DNA from: Burkholderiaceae bacterium
GTDB taxonomy: Bacteria > Pseudomonadota > Gammaproteobacteria > Burkholderiales > Burkholderiaceae_C
Direction: 5' to 3'
Assembly: GCA_024235915.1 (NCBI GenBank)
Contig: JACKLO010000016.1
Span: 62,001-126,000 of the forward strand
DNA: 64,000 nt
In this document: positions 14,534 to 23,900 of the stretch, one piece after another
How the letters are laid out: each line of letters starts with the position of its first letter
Numbering within the stretch: the stretch's first letter is position 1
Position numbers and translations under genes: made by a program
The notes under the pieces: generated by a model
Seen by the model: the letters and a program-made list of their open reading frames with translations, nothing else
What the model was told of the DNA's origin: nothing
Databases searched by the model: none

Positions 14534-16068
14534 CAGACGGCCTCTCCGCGGTCCACGGCCAGCGCACGCACGGCGTCGACGAACACCTCGGCGCGGTGCG
14601 CGTAGTTGCGGAACATGTCCAGGCTGGCGCAGGCCGGCGACAGCAGCACGGCGTCGCCCGACTGGGCCTGTTCGAAGGCCCACTGCACCGCTTCCGGCAG
14701 TGTGGCCAGCGTGGCCATGCGCACACCGCAGCCCTGCAGGGCGGCTTCGATCAGCGCGGCGTCGCGGCCGATCAGCGCCACCGCACGTGCGTGGCTGGCC
14801 ACCGGCGCCGCCAACGGCGAGAAGTCCTGGCCCTTGCCGTCGCCGCCGAGGATGACCACCAGGCGCCCCGGGGTCACGTCGGCGCCCAGGCCCACGAGGG
14901 CGGCCACGGTGGCGCCGACGTTGGTGCCCTTGCTGTCGTCGTAGGCCTCGATGCCGCCGACGCTGCCCGCCGGTTCCACCCGGTGCGGCTCGCCCCGGTA
15001 TTCGCGCAGGCCGTGCAGCATTGGCGCCAGCGGGCAGCCGATGGCGGTGGCCAGCGCCAGCGCCGCCAGCGCATTGGCCGCGTTGTGGCGGCCGCGCACG
15101 CGCAGCGCGTCGGCCGGCATCAGGCGCTGCAGGTGGATCTCGGGCGCCTCGCCCTTCTTCGGCTTGATCGTCTCGTCGGCCGGCAGCGCCCGCACCAGCC
15201 AGGCCATGCCGTTCTCGACCACGAGGCCGAAATCGCCCGGATGCCGGGGCGATTCCAACCCGAAGCGCAGGACGCTGCGACCGGGCTCGACCGGGGTCTT
15301 CCGCCCCTTGGGAATCACCGGCTGCGGCACCATCGCCGCCACCGCCTCGTCATCGCGGTTGATCACCATCACCGCCTGACTGCCGAAGATGCGGGCCTTG
15401 GCGGCGGTGTAGGCGGCCAGGCTGCCGTGCCAGTCCAGATGGTCCTGCGTCACGTTGAGCACCGTGGCCGCGGCCGGCTCGAAGCCCTGCACGCCGTCGA
15501 GCTGGAACGACGACAGTTCCAGCACCCAGACCTCGGGCCATTCGTCGCGCGGCAGCGCCTGCTGCGCCGCCAGCGTGTCCAGCATCGTCGGGCCGACGTT
15601 GCCGGCGGCGACCACGCGCTTGCCGGCACGCTCAACCAGCAGTGCGGTCATCGACGTGACGGTGGTCTTGCCGTTGGTGCCGGTGATGGCCAGCACCTGG
15701 GGAGCGTAGCGCTCGCCTTCCGCCAGATCCGCCAGGTCGGCCAGCGCCCGCACGAAGAGGCCGAGTTCGCCCATCACGGCGGTGCCGCGTTCGCTGGCCG
15801 CGGCCAGCAGCGGCGCGATGCGGGCATCGTGCGGCGCCAGCCCGGGGCTCTTCAGCACGAGCTGCACGCTGGACAGCAGTGCCGGGTCCAGGTCACCGCG
15901 CAACCGCGTGGCCAGACCCTCGATGGCGCCGTCGTGCGGCGCCACATCGCGCGAGTCCCAGACCTGCACGCGCGCGCCGGCCGCAGCGCACCAACGCACC
16001 ATGGCCAGGCCGGAATCACCCAGGCCGAGCACCAGCACGGGCAGGTCTTGGAGCCAGGGGGTCGTCAT
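14533..16068 (-). CDS. murD: UDP-N-acetylmuramoyl-L-alanine--D-glutamate ligase
   Basis: The second Mur ligase, 511 residues, adds D-Glu. The N-terminal nucleotide-binding domain begins [17 protein letters not shown], the P-loop is [14 protein letters not shown], and [12 protein letters not shown] and the carbamylated-Lys region follow. It is somewhat longer than the roughly 440-residue E. coli enzyme. The extra length is an insertion around residues 230-290 ([20 protein letters not shown] and a Lys-rich EIHLQRLM loop), which is common in Burkholderiales. mraY ends only 7 bases before its start. Confidence 0.95.
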   Translation of the reverse strand: MTTPWLQDLPVLVLGLGDSGLAMVRWCAAAGARVQVWDSRDVAPHDGAIEGLATRLRGDLDPALLSSVQLVLKSPGLAPHDARIAPLLAAASERGTAVMGELGLFVRALADLADLAEGERYAPQVLAITGTNGKTTVTSMTALLVERAGKRVVAAGNVGPTMLDTLAAQQALPRDEWPEVWVLELSSFQLDGVQGFEPAAATVLNVTQDHLDWHGSLAAYTAAKARIFGSQAVMVINRDDEAVAAMVPQPVIPKGRKTPVEPGRSVLRFGLESPRHPGDFGLVVENGMAWLVRALPADETIKPKKGEAPEIHLQRLMPADALRVRGRHNAANALAALALATAIGCPLAPMLHGLREYRGEPHRVEPAGSVGGIEAYDDSKGTNVGATVAALVGLGADVTPGRLVVILGGDGKGQDFSPLAAPVASHARAVALIGRDAALIEAALQGCGVRMATLATLPEAVQWAFEQAQSGDAVLLSPACASLDMFRNYAHRAEVFVDAVRALAVDRGEAV

Positions 16069-16075
16069 CGTGCGT

Positions 16076-17257
16076 TCACCGCAGCTTCAGGCTCGCCAGG
16101 CCCACCAGGCAGAGCAGCATCGTGACGATCCAGAAGCGCACCACGACCTGCGTTTCCGCCCAGCCCTTCTTCTCGAAGTGGTGGTGCAGCGGCGCCATCA
16201 GCAGGATGCGCTGGCCGACGCCGGTGCGCTTCTTGGTCCACTTGAACCAGGCCACCTGGGCCATCACCGACAGCGCCTCCAGGACGAAGACGCCGCCCAT
16301 GATGCCGAGCACGATCTCCTGCCGCGTGATGACGGCGATGGTGCCCAGGGCGCCGCCCAGCGCCAGCGCGCCGACGTCACCCATGAACACCTGCGCCGGG
16401 TGCGCGTTGAACCACAGGAAGGCCAGGCCGGCGCCGGCCATCGCGGCGCAGAAGATCAGCAGTTCGCCGGCACCCGGGATGTAGGGGAACAGCAGGTAGC
16501 GGCTGAAGTTGGCGTTGCCCACGATGTAGGCGAACACGCCCAGCGCCGAGCCCACCAGCACCACCGGCATGATGGCCAGGCCGTCCAGGCCGTCGGTGAG
16601 GTTGACGGCATTGCTGGCACCGACGATGACGAAGTAGGTCAGCCCGATGAAACCGAACACGCCCAGCGGGTAGCTGATGGTCTTGAAGAACGGCACCATC
16701 AGGTCGGCATTGGGCGGCAGGTCGGTCGAGAAACCGCTGGTCACCCAGCGCAGGAACAATTCCAGCACGCGCAGGTTCGAGGTCTCCGAGACGCTGAACG
16801 CGAGGTAAAGCGCCGCGATCAGGCCGATCACACTCTGCCAGAAGTACTTTTCCGCCGAACGCATGCCCTCGGGGTTCTTCTGCACCACCTTGCGCCAGTC
16901 GTCGACCCAGCCGATGGCCCCGAAGCCGAAGGTCACCAGCAGCACGATCCAGACAAATCGGTTGCCCCAGTCGAACCACAGCAGGGTGGAAACGCCGATG
17001 CCGATCAGGATCAACACGCCGCCCATGGTGGGCGTGCCACGCTTGGCCAGGTGGGTCTGCACGCCGTACTCGCGGATCGGCTGGCCGATCTTCAGCTCAG
17101 TGAGCTTGCGGATCACCCAGGGGCCGAAGGCCAGGCCGATGAGCAGCGCCGTCATCGCCGCCAGCACGGCACGGAAGGTGAGGTACTGGAAGACGCGCAG
17201 GAAGCTCAGGTCGTCCGGGTACAGCGCCAGCAGCCATTGCGACAGGCTCAGGAGCAT
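16076..17257 (-). CDS. mraY: phospho-N-acetylmuramoyl-pentapeptide transferase
   Basis: This inner-membrane enzyme transfers phospho-MurNAc-pentapeptide to undecaprenyl phosphate, making lipid I. The 393-residue protein has ten predicted membrane segments and the family signatures [28 protein letters not shown] and the HHH motif in [14 protein letters not shown] 17257 lies within the end of murF (10-base overlap, ATGCTCCTGA), which fixes the start and implies coupling. Confidence 0.97.
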   Translation of the reverse strand: MLLSLSQWLLALYPDDLSFLRVFQYLTFRAVLAAMTALLIGLAFGPWVIRKLTELKIGQPIREYGVQTHLAKRGTPTMGGVLILIGIGVSTLLWFDWGNRFVWIVLLVTFGFGAIGWVDDWRKVVQKNPEGMRSAEKYFWQSVIGLIAALYLAFSVSETSNLRVLELFLRWVTSGFSTDLPPNADLMVPFFKTISYPLGVFGFIGLTYFVIVGASNAVNLTDGLDGLAIMPVVLVGSALGVFAYIVGNANFSRYLLFPYIPGAGELLIFCAAMAGAGLAFLWFNAHPAQVFMGDVGALALGGALGTIAVITRQEIVLGIMGGVFVLEALSVMAQVAWFKWTKKRTGVGQRILLMAPLHHHFEKKGWAETQVVVRFWIVTMLLCLVGLASLKLR

Positions 17258-18636
17258 CGCGCACCCTCCTGTGCCGCACCGGCGGCCGCCATCGCCTGCA
17301 CCACGCGCTCCATGCGCATGAAGCGCGAGCCCTTCACCAGCAGCGATGCGGCGTCGGGCACATCCACCGCCGTGGTCAGGGCGGCCAGCAGCGCCGGCGT
17401 GTCGGCGAAGTGACGTGCGCCCTGCCCGAAGGCCTGCGCGGCCTCGGCGCTCTGCGGCCCGGCGCACCACAGTGCGGCCAGCCTCCGTTCGCGCGCGTAG
17501 GCGCCCACCTCGGCGTGGAAGGCCGGGCCTTCGTTGCCGACTTCGCCCATGTCGCCCAGCACCAGCCAGTGCGGGCCCGGCAGGCTGGCCAGCACGTCGA
17601 TGGCGGCGCGCACCGAGTCGGGGTTGGCGTTGTAGCTGTCGTCCACCAGGGTGGCCGGATGGCCCTGCCAGGTGATGGCGCGCGCCGCCGAGCGGCCCGC
17701 CACGGGGCGGAAGGCCGCCAACCCCGCCTGCACCGCGGCCAGGGGCGCGCCGGCCGCCAGCGCCGCAGCGGCGGCCGCAGCCGCGTTGCGCAGGTTGTGC
17801 GCACCGGCGATGTGCAGCGCAAAGGCCGTGTCGCCCAGTGGCGCGTGCAGCGTGGCGCGCCAGTGGTCGGCGTCCCAGCGGCCTTCCACCTGCACCTCGC
17901 CACCCGCGCCGAAGCGCAGCACCCGCCGCTCGCCGGCCAGTTGCTGCCACAGCGGGCTGAAGGCATCGTCGGCCGGGAACACCGCGCAGCCGGTGGGCGG
18001 CAGGGCCGAAATCACGGCGCCGTTCTCGCGCGCCACGGCTTCCACCGACTGCATGAATTCCTGGTGTTCGCGCTGGGCGTTGTTCACCAGCGCCACAGTG
18101 GGCGCGGCCAATGCGGCCAGTTCAGCGATCTCGCCCGGGTGGTTCATGCCCAGTTCCACCACGGCGGCGCGGCTCTGGGCGCTGAGCCGCAGCAGCGTCA
18201 GCGGCACACCGATGTGGTTGTTCAGGTTGCCGGCGGTGGCCAGCCCATCGTCGCCCACCCAGGCGCGCAGGATGGCGGCGACCATCTGCGTGACCGTGGT
18301 CTTGCCGTTGCTGCCGGTGACACCGATCAGCGGCAGCATCAAGCCCGCGCGCCAGCCCTGGGCCAGGCTTTGCAGCGCCCGCAGGCTGTCGGCCACCTCC
18401 AGGCCGGGCAGGCCGCAGTCCGCCACGCCACGCTCGGCCAGCACCGCGGCCGCACCCGCCTCGCGGGCCTGCGGCAGGAAGTCATGCGCGTCGAAGCGTT
18501 CGCCCTTGAGCGCCACGAACAGGTCGCCCGGCTGCAGTGTGCGCGTGTCGGTGTGCACGCGCGCGATGCGCACATCGCCGACGCCGAAGAGACGTGCGCC
18601 GGGCAGCAGGGCGTGCAGAGCCGCCAACGTCCTCAT
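17248..18636 (-). CDS. murF: UDP-MurNAc-tripeptide--D-Ala-D-Ala ligase
   Basis: The last Mur ligase, 462 residues, attaches D-Ala-D-Ala. An N-terminal UDP-binding domain ([25 protein letters not shown], read in two parts) precedes the P-loop [16 protein letters not shown], then [14 protein letters not shown] and [14 protein letters not shown]. Some Burkholderiales carry murE and murF as one fused gene; here they are separate, sharing only the four bases ATGA. Confidence 0.96.
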   Translation of the reverse strand: MRTLAALHALLPGARLFGVGDVRIARVHTDTRTLQPGDLFVALKGERFDAHDFLPQAREAGAAAVLAERGVADCGLPGLEVADSLRALQSLAQGWRAGLMLPLIGVTGSNGKTTVTQMVAAILRAWVGDDGLATAGNLNNHIGVPLTLLRLSAQSRAAVVELGMNHPGEIAELAALAAPTVALVNNAQREHQEFMQSVEAVARENGAVISALPPTGCAVFPADDAFSPLWQQLAGERRVLRFGAGGEVQVEGRWDADHWRATLHAPLGDTAFALHIAGAHNLRNAAAAAAAALAAGAPLAAVQAGLAAFRPVAGRSAARAITWQGHPATLVDDSYNANPDSVRAAIDVLASLPGPHWLVLGDMGEVGNEGPAFHAEVGAYARERRLAALWCAGPQSAEAAQAFGQGARHFADTPALLAALTTAVDVPDAASLLVKGSRFMRMERVVQAMAAAGAAQEGARCS

Positions 18637-20117
18637 GCCGCCGCCTCCTGCAGCACTTGCCGCGCTTCGTCGGCGTCGGAGAACGGGTGACGCACGCCGC
18701 GCACTTCCTGGTAGTCCTCGTGGCCCTTGCCGGCGATGAGCACGACGTCGGCCGGTGCCGCAGCGCGCAAGGCGGCGGCGATGGCGGCGCGACGGTCCAC
18801 TTCCACACGGGCGGCACCCGGCGCGCGCAGGCCGGCGACGATCTGGTCGACGATGGCCTCCGGCACCTCGTCGCGCGGGTTGTCGCTGGTGACGATCACG
18901 GCGTCGGCACCCTGCTCGGCGATGGCGCCCATCAGCGGCCGCTTGCTGGCGTCGCGGTTGCCGCCGCAGCCGAACACGCACCACAGCCGCCCGCCACGCG
19001 CGGCGGCCAGCGGGCGCAGCGATGCGAGCACCTTTTCCAGCGCATCGGGCGTGTGGGCGTAGTCGACGACCACTTCCACACCGGCACCCGGGCCGACGCG
19101 CTGCAGGCGCCCAGGCACTGGCGTCAGGCCGGGTACCACGGCGGCGGCATCCGCAAGTGGCACGCCGAGCGCGCGCAAGCCGCCCAGCACCACCAGCAGG
19201 TTGTGCACGTTGTAGTCACCGATCAGGGTGCTGCGCACCGGCACCGTGGCATCGCCTTCGTGCAGCGTGAAGGCCAGGCCGCCGTCGGCGTAGTGCACAT
19301 CGGCCGCGCGCAACCGAGCGGAACAAGCGGTTTGGTCGGCCGCCACGGTCCACAGGTCCAGCGCCGTGTCCTGCAGGTCAACCGCCAGTGCAGCGCCCTG
19401 CGGGTCGTCGACGTTGAGCACGGCGGCGCGCAGGCCGGGCCAGGCGAACAGCTGGCGCTTGGCGGCCCAGTAGGCCTCCATGCTGCCGTGGAAGTCCAGG
19501 TGGTCGCGCGTGAAGTTGGTGAACAGCGCGACGTCGATGGGCGCCGCATCCAGCCGGTGCTCGACGATGCCGATGGACGAGGCCTCCAGCGCGCAGGCGG
19601 CGAAGCCGTGGTCGGCGAAGCGGCGGAATGTGGCCTGCAACGTGACCGGATCGGGCGTGGTCAGCCCCGTGGCGTCTACCGCGCCGGGCTCGCCCACACC
19701 GAGGGTTCCGATCACGCCGCAGCGGCGCCCCAGGGCGGTCAGCGCCTGCGCCGTCCACCAGGCCGTCGACGTCTTGCCGTTGGTGCCGGTGGTGGCCACG
19801 ATGTCCAGCCGCGCACCCGGTTCACCGAAGAACGCGTGGGCGATGGCGCCCGTGGCGGCTTTGAGGCGCGGCAGCGCCGCCACGCGTGCGTCGTCGAAGC
19901 CGAAGGCCTCGATGCCCTCGGCCTCCACCAGGCAGGTGGTGGCGCCGGCGTCCAGCGCTGCCCTCACGAATCGCCGGCCGTCGTTGGCGTAGCCCGGCCA
20001 GGCGATGAAGGCATCACCGGGCTGCACGCGGCGGCTGTCGGTGCGCAGCGTGCCGGTGACCCAGGACGACAGCCAGCGCGCGGCCGCGTCGGGGGAGCGG
20101 AGCATGGTCAAGGGCAT
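18633..20117 (-). CDS. murE: UDP-MurNAc-L-Ala-D-Glu--meso-diaminopimelate ligase
   Basis: This 494-residue Mur ligase adds the third peptide residue. Visible motifs are TDSRRVQPGDAFIAWPG (N-terminal UDP-binding domain), TTGTNGKTSTAWWTAQAL (P-loop), FTNFTRDHLDFHGSMEAYW, and VVDYAHTPDALEKVL. The stretch SDNPRDEVPEAI contains the DNPR motif that selects meso-diaminopimelate rather than lysine. ATG 20117 shares a base with the ftsI stop (TGATG); Met 5 is an alternative start. Confidence 0.97.
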   Translation of the reverse strand: MPLTMLRSPDAAARWLSSWVTGTLRTDSRRVQPGDAFIAWPGYANDGRRFVRAALDAGATTCLVEAEGIEAFGFDDARVAALPRLKAATGAIAHAFFGEPGARLDIVATTGTNGKTSTAWWTAQALTALGRRCGVIGTLGVGEPGAVDATGLTTPDPVTLQATFRRFADHGFAACALEASSIGIVEHRLDAAPIDVALFTNFTRDHLDFHGSMEAYWAAKRQLFAWPGLRAAVLNVDDPQGAALAVDLQDTALDLWTVAADQTACSARLRAADVHYADGGLAFTLHEGDATVPVRSTLIGDYNVHNLLVVLGGLRALGVPLADAAAVVPGLTPVPGRLQRVGPGAGVEVVVDYAHTPDALEKVLASLRPLAAARGGRLWCVFGCGGNRDASKRPLMGAIAEQGADAVIVTSDNPRDEVPEAIVDQIVAGLRAPGAARVEVDRRAAIAAALRAAAPADVVLIAGKGHEDYQEVRGVRHPFSDADEARQVLQEAAA

Positions 20118-21874
20118 CAGGTGCTCTCCAGCGCCGCCGGGCCCGGCTCGGCCACGATGCCGGGCTTGAACTCGATGTCGGGCGCCACACCCAGGGTGCG
20201 CAGGCTCTGCTGCATCACGCTGCTGAACACCGGCGCGGCCACTTCCCCGCCGTAATAGACGCCGCCCTTGCGCGGCTCGTCGATCATCACCGCCACCACC
20301 AGGCGCGGTGCACTCACCGGCGCCAGGCCGACGAACCAGGAGCGGTACTTCTCGGTGCTGTAGCCCCGGCCCTCCTGCTTGCGCGCGGTGCCGGTCTTGC
20401 CGCCCACCGAGTAACCCACGGTCTGCGCCTTGGGCGCCGTGCCGCCCGGGCCGGCGGCCAGGCGCAGCATCTCGCGCATGGCGCGGGCGGTGTCGGCACT
20501 CATCACGCGGCGGCCGGCCACCGGCGCGCCATCCCGCTTGAGCAGCGTCACCGGCGCGATCTCGCCGTCGCGTGCGAACACGGTGTAGGCACGGGCCATC
20601 TGCAGCAGGCTGGCCGACAGCCCGTAGCCGTAGCTCATCGTGGCCTGCTCGATCGGCCGCCAGGTCTTGTAGGGCCGCACCCGCCCGGTGGCCGCACCCG
20701 GGAACTCGATCTCCGGCTTGCTGCCGAGGCCGAGGTCGGTGAACTCCTGCCACATCTCACGTGGCGACAGCTGCATGGCCAGCTTGACGGTGCCGACGTT
20801 GCTGGACTTCTGCACGATCTCGGACACGCTGAGCACACCGTGTGGATGTGAGTCGCGGATCGTGGAGCCGGTGATGTTGATCCATCCCGGTGCGGTCTCG
20901 AAACGGGAGTTCGGCCGCGCGATGCCCTTGTCCAGCGCCAGCGCGATGGCAAAGGGCTTCATCGTCGAGCCGGGCTCGAAGATGTCGGTCAGGGCGCGGT
21001 TGCGCAGCTGCGCCGGTTTCAGGTTGCGGCGGTCGTCAGGGCTGTAGCTGGGGTAGTTGGTCAGCGCCAGCACCTCGCCGGTCTGCGCGTCCAGCGCCAC
21101 CAGGCTGCCGCTGTTGGCGCCGTGCGCCTTGACCGCGTCGCGCAGGCGCTGGTAGGCCAGGGCCTGCAGGCGCGCGTCGATGGACAGCACCACGTCGCGG
21201 CCCGGCTCCGGCGCCTCGGGCTCGCCGATGTGCTCGACCACGCGGCCCAGGCGATCGCGCACGACGGTGCGCTGGCCGTCGCTGCCGCGCAGCGCGTCCT
21301 GGAACACACGTTCGATGCCTTCGAGGCCGTTCTGCTCCAGGTCGGTGAAGCCCACCACCTGCGCCGCCGCTTCGCCTTCGGGATAGGCGCGGCGCCAGCT
21401 GTCGGTGATCTCCAGGCCGACCACGCCCTGCTGCAGCAGGGCCTGCAGCGCCGGCCGCGTGCCGGCGTCCAGGCCGCGCCGCAACCACACGAAGCGCGGG
21501 TGGCTGCGCAGGCGCACGTCCAGCGCCTGTGGCGTGATGCCCAGCACCTGGGCGAGTGCCCGCTTCTGATCCGGCGTGGCCTGCAGTTCCGGCGGCCGAA
21601 CGGCGATGTCCAGCGCCGGCACACTGGCCGCCAGGATGCGGCCGTTGCGGTCGAGCACGTTGCCGCGGCCCGCCGGCATGTCCTCGGCGCGCAGGAAGCG
21701 CTTCTCGCCTTCGCGCTGGTAGAAATCGCTGTGCAAGACCTGCACCCAGACTGCGCGACAGGCCAGCACGATGAAGGCCAGCGCCACCAGCGCCACGATG
21801 AAACGCGAGCGCCAGGGTGGGGTCTTGGAGGCCAGCAGCGGGCTGCTGGCGTAGTTGACGCTGCGCAGGCTCAT
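20117..21874 (-). CDS. ftsI: septal peptidoglycan transpeptidase FtsI (PBP3)
   Basis: A 585-residue class B penicillin-binding protein that cross-links septal murein with FtsW. It has a short cytoplasmic N-terminus, one membrane segment (about 24-44), a pedestal domain (GRGNVLDRNGRILAASV), and a transpeptidase domain. The catalytic set is complete: SxxK in EPGSTMKPFAIA, SSN in VQKSSNVGTVK, and KTG in SVGGKTGTARK. ATG 21874 overlaps the ftsL stop as ATGA. Confidence 0.97.
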   Translation of the reverse strand: MSLRSVNYASSPLLASKTPPWRSRFIVALVALAFIVLACRAVWVQVLHSDFYQREGEKRFLRAEDMPAGRGNVLDRNGRILAASVPALDIAVRPPELQATPDQKRALAQVLGITPQALDVRLRSHPRFVWLRRGLDAGTRPALQALLQQGVVGLEITDSWRRAYPEGEAAAQVVGFTDLEQNGLEGIERVFQDALRGSDGQRTVVRDRLGRVVEHIGEPEAPEPGRDVVLSIDARLQALAYQRLRDAVKAHGANSGSLVALDAQTGEVLALTNYPSYSPDDRRNLKPAQLRNRALTDIFEPGSTMKPFAIALALDKGIARPNSRFETAPGWINITGSTIRDSHPHGVLSVSEIVQKSSNVGTVKLAMQLSPREMWQEFTDLGLGSKPEIEFPGAATGRVRPYKTWRPIEQATMSYGYGLSASLLQMARAYTVFARDGEIAPVTLLKRDGAPVAGRRVMSADTARAMREMLRLAAGPGGTAPKAQTVGYSVGGKTGTARKQEGRGYSTEKYRSWFVGLAPVSAPRLVVAVMIDEPRKGGVYYGGEVAAPVFSSVMQQSLRTLGVAPDIEFKPGIVAEPGPAALEST

Positions 21875-22161
21875 TTGGCCGCCCCGGGCAGCTCGACGTA
21901 CAGGGTCACGGCGGCACCGGCGGTCCGCATGGCCAGCTTCTCGCGTGCCACACGTTCCACCCGCAGCGGCGTGGCCTGGGCCTGGCGGTCGGATTCCAGG
22001 CGCTGACGCTCGGATTCCAGCGCCTGCTGCTCGGCCTGCGCACGGTCCAGCACCGCCACCAGCCGACGCGCTTCGTAGGACGTCTTCACCAGCAGCAGCG
22101 CGCTGACCAGCAATGCTGCGGCCAGCAGCAGGTTCAGACGGAGCGTGGCGCCCGGCGTCAT
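21871..22161 (-). CDS. ftsL: cell division protein FtsL
   Basis: A 96-residue bitopic protein with a membrane segment (about 7-25) followed by a periplasmic coiled coil ([20 protein letters not shown] and onward, rich in Glu, Gln and Arg). It forms the FtsQLB complex that activates FtsWI. Sequence conservation is low in this family; identity rests on length, topology and position between rsmH and ftsI with ATGA overlaps on both sides. Confidence 0.92.
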   Translation of the reverse strand: MTPGATLRLNLLLAAALLVSALLLVKTSYEARRLVAVLDRAQAEQQALESERQRLESDRQAQATPLRVERVAREKLAMRTAGAAVTLYVELPGAAK

Positions 22162-23090
22162 GCCGCCACCTCGGTGCGCTCGGCCACACGCATCACCGCC
22201 GAACGTGCGCGCGGATTCGCCGCCACCTCGTCCGTCGAAGGCTTGACGCGGCCCATCGCATTCAGCCGCATCGCCTTGGGCGGCGCCATCGGCGCCCGGC
22301 GGTCTGGCACGTCGCGGCTTTCGCGCAGGATGAAGGTCTTGACGATGCGATCCTCGCCCGAATGGAAGCTGATGACCACCAGGCGGCCGTGCGGCGCCAG
22401 CAGCTCCAGCGCGGCGCTCAGCCCTTGTTCGAGTGCTTCAAGCTCGGCGTTGACGAAAATCCGAAGAGCCTGAAACGTGCGCGTTGCAGGGTCCTGGCCC
22501 GGCTCGCGGGTCTTGACTGCACGAGCCACGAGCGCGGCCAGTTCCCCGGTGGTTCGAACGGGAGACCCGCTTTCGCGCCGAGCAACAACCGCCTTTGCAA
22601 TCTGTAGAGCAAACCGTTCTTCCCCATGGTCGCGGATCACCTGTGTGAGGGTGCGCTCGTCGGCGCGGGCCAGGAAGTCCGCAGCGGTCTCGCCACGGGT
22701 CGTGTCCATGCGCATGTCCAGCGGGGCGTCGTGCCGGAAGCTGAACCCACGCTGCGGGTCGTCGATCTGCGGGCTGCTGACGCCCAGGTCCAGCAGCACA
22801 CCGTGCACGTGCGTGATGCCGCGCGCGGCCAGCTCGTCGCGCATCTGGCCGAAGTTGGCGTGCACGATCTCGAAACGCGGGTCGGTCAGGGCCGACTGCG
22901 CCGCCGCCACCGCCTGCGGATCGCGGTCGAAGGCGATCAGCCGCCCCGCCGGCGACAACCGTTCGAGCAGCGCGCGGCTGTGCCCGCCACGGCCGAAGGT
23001 GCCGTCGACGTAGATGCCGTCGGGCGTGGTGACCAGAGCCTCCACCGCCTCGCGCAGCAGCACCGTGGTGTGCTGGAAGGCGGAAGTCAT
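22158..23090 (-). CDS. rsmH: 16S rRNA (cytosine1402-N4)-methyltransferase
   Basis: RsmH (MraW) methylates N4 of C1402 in 16S rRNA using S-adenosylmethionine. The 310-residue protein begins [16 protein letters not shown], with the AdoMet site [15 protein letters not shown] and later [21 protein letters not shown]. The end is [15 protein letters not shown]. It starts at ATG 23090, 73 bases after mraZ; no clear Shine-Dalgarno is seen there, and the gap holds a repeated GC-rich element. Confidence 0.97.
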   Translation of the reverse strand: MTSAFQHTTVLLREAVEALVTTPDGIYVDGTFGRGGHSRALLERLSPAGRLIAFDRDPQAVAAAQSALTDPRFEIVHANFGQMRDELAARGITHVHGVLLDLGVSSPQIDDPQRGFSFRHDAPLDMRMDTTRGETAADFLARADERTLTQVIRDHGEERFALQIAKAVVARRESGSPVRTTGELAALVARAVKTREPGQDPATRTFQALRIFVNAELEALEQGLSAALELLAPHGRLVVISFHSGEDRIVKTFILRESRDVPDRRAPMAPPKAMRLNAMGRVKPSTDEVAANPRARSAVMRVAERTEVAA

Positions 23091-23097
23091 ACGCGGG

Positions 23098-23162
23098 CCG
23101 CTCGGCCGTCCGAAGGGCCGCGCGCCCCCTCGGGGGGCCGCGAGCGAAGCGAGCTGGGGGCC
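23098..23162 (-). repeat. intercistronic GC-rich element, copy A
   Basis: This fills the mraZ-rsmH gap. It shares CCGTCCGAAGGG (23106-23117) and, exactly 32 bases on, CCGCGAGCGAAGCGAGCT (23138-23155) with a second copy at 33621-33686. It also contains a CCCCCTCGGGGGG-type palindrome, so the transcript can fold. In both copies the element starts just after a stop codon and fills a gap of similar length before the next gene on the minus strand. Confidence 0.7.
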
Positions 23163-23163
23163 A

Positions 23164-23607
23164 TCATCGCAGCACGAAGCTCCGGATTTCCGCCGGCATC
23201 GGCTGCGCCAGCAGCTGCGCCTCGTGGGCCTCGTGGCGCGCTGCATCCCACAGCTCGAGCACACGGCCGTTGCCGATCAGGCGCACGTCCTTGCCCAGGG
23301 CTGCGGCCGTGCGCAGTTCGGGTGGGATGAGGATGCGGGCGGCGCCATCGATCTCGACGTCCACCGCGCTGCCCAGGAAGACACGGCGCCAGGGGTCGGC
23401 ATCCATGCTCATGGACATGAGCTGCTCGCGCACCTGCTCCCAGCGCTGGCGCGGCAGCACCCACAGGTAGCCATCCGGGTGCTTGGTCAGCGTCAGCCGG
23501 CCTTCACAGGCCTGCATCAGCAGGTCGCGCTGACGCACGGGCACGGTGATCCGCCCCTTCGCGTCCAGCGCTATCGCCGATGTGCCTTGAAAAACGATCT
23601 CCGCCAC
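23164..23607 (-). CDS. mraZ: transcriptional regulator MraZ
   Basis: A 147-residue protein of two SpoVT/AbrB-like halves, each with the DxxGR core ([10 protein letters not shown] and [10 protein letters not shown]; the second is degenerate). MraZ forms a ring-shaped oligomer that binds TGGGN repeats upstream of its own gene and represses the dcw operon. The start is taken as GTG 23607 because the family N-terminus ends in FQGxSAxxLDAKGR; no ATG and no good Shine-Dalgarno is present, so initiation may be weak. A sigma-70-like promoter lies 42-70 bases upstream. Confidence 0.93.
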   Translation of the reverse strand: MAEIVFQGTSAIALDAKGRITVPVRQRDLLMQACEGRLTLTKHPDGYLWVLPRQRWEQVREQLMSMSMDADPWRRVFLGSAVDVEIDGAARILIPPELRTAAALGKDVRLIGNGRVLELWDAARHEAHEAQLLAQPMPAEIRSFVLR

Positions 23608-23640
23608 CCGAAACCGCCACTGTCAGACAGAAAATCCCAC
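23604..23640 (-). promoter_or_regulatory. possible MraZ operator (degenerate GTGGG repeats)
   Basis: Reading the minus strand, GTGGG (23640-23636), GTGGC (23620-23616) and GGGTGG (23609-23604) lie between the predicted transcription start and the mraZ start. MraZ sites are TGGGN repeats with about 10-base period. The first two copies here are 20 bases apart, the third is off register, so the match is only partial. Confidence 0.4.
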
Positions 23641-23648
23641 AGATCGAC

Positions 23649-23677
23649 ACTGTACTTGAAGGCAGGGTGCGGGTCAA
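23649..23677 (-). promoter_or_regulatory. promoter of the division/cell-wall operon
   Basis: TTGACC (23677-23672) and TACAGT (23654-23649) are separated by 17 bases in an AT-rich stretch, unusual for this genome. The predicted start near 23641 gives a leader of about 35 bases to mraZ. This is the best sigma-70 match in the intergenic region and probably drives all 15 downstream genes. Confidence 0.7.
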
Positions 23678-23849
23678 TCAAAGTGGTCCAAAAAATCAAT
23701 GAAATCAAGAACTTACAAATGATTTGCGAGATTGTCGCGAGAAAATTGTGACGTAAAAACAAGAACCTGCGATAGGCATTGAAAGTGATGCTTCATCAAG
23801 ATTGCGAAGGGTTCCCGCCCCCGTCACACCACACCGGGCCGGCATGCAT

Positions 23850-23855
23850 TACGCT
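23850..23855 (+). promoter_or_regulatory. possible -10 element for the zinc-ribbon gene
   Basis: GCATTACGCT contains TACGCT, the same 10 bases that form the apparent -10 before the HNH gene at 54782. It would start a transcript near 23862 with a leader of about 39 bases ending in the G-run before GTG 23901. No convincing -35 is seen. Confidence 0.35.
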
Positions 23856-23900
23856 GGCGTCGTGGCGCAGAGCGTGAACTGCGTCACAGGGGGGGGATCG

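Noticed and set aside
23802..23900. Upstream extension of the zinc-ribbon protein to 367 residues
   Set aside because: The extra 33 residues are not protein-like, lie over the apparent promoter, and a better start with a G-rich Shine-Dalgarno is at 23901.
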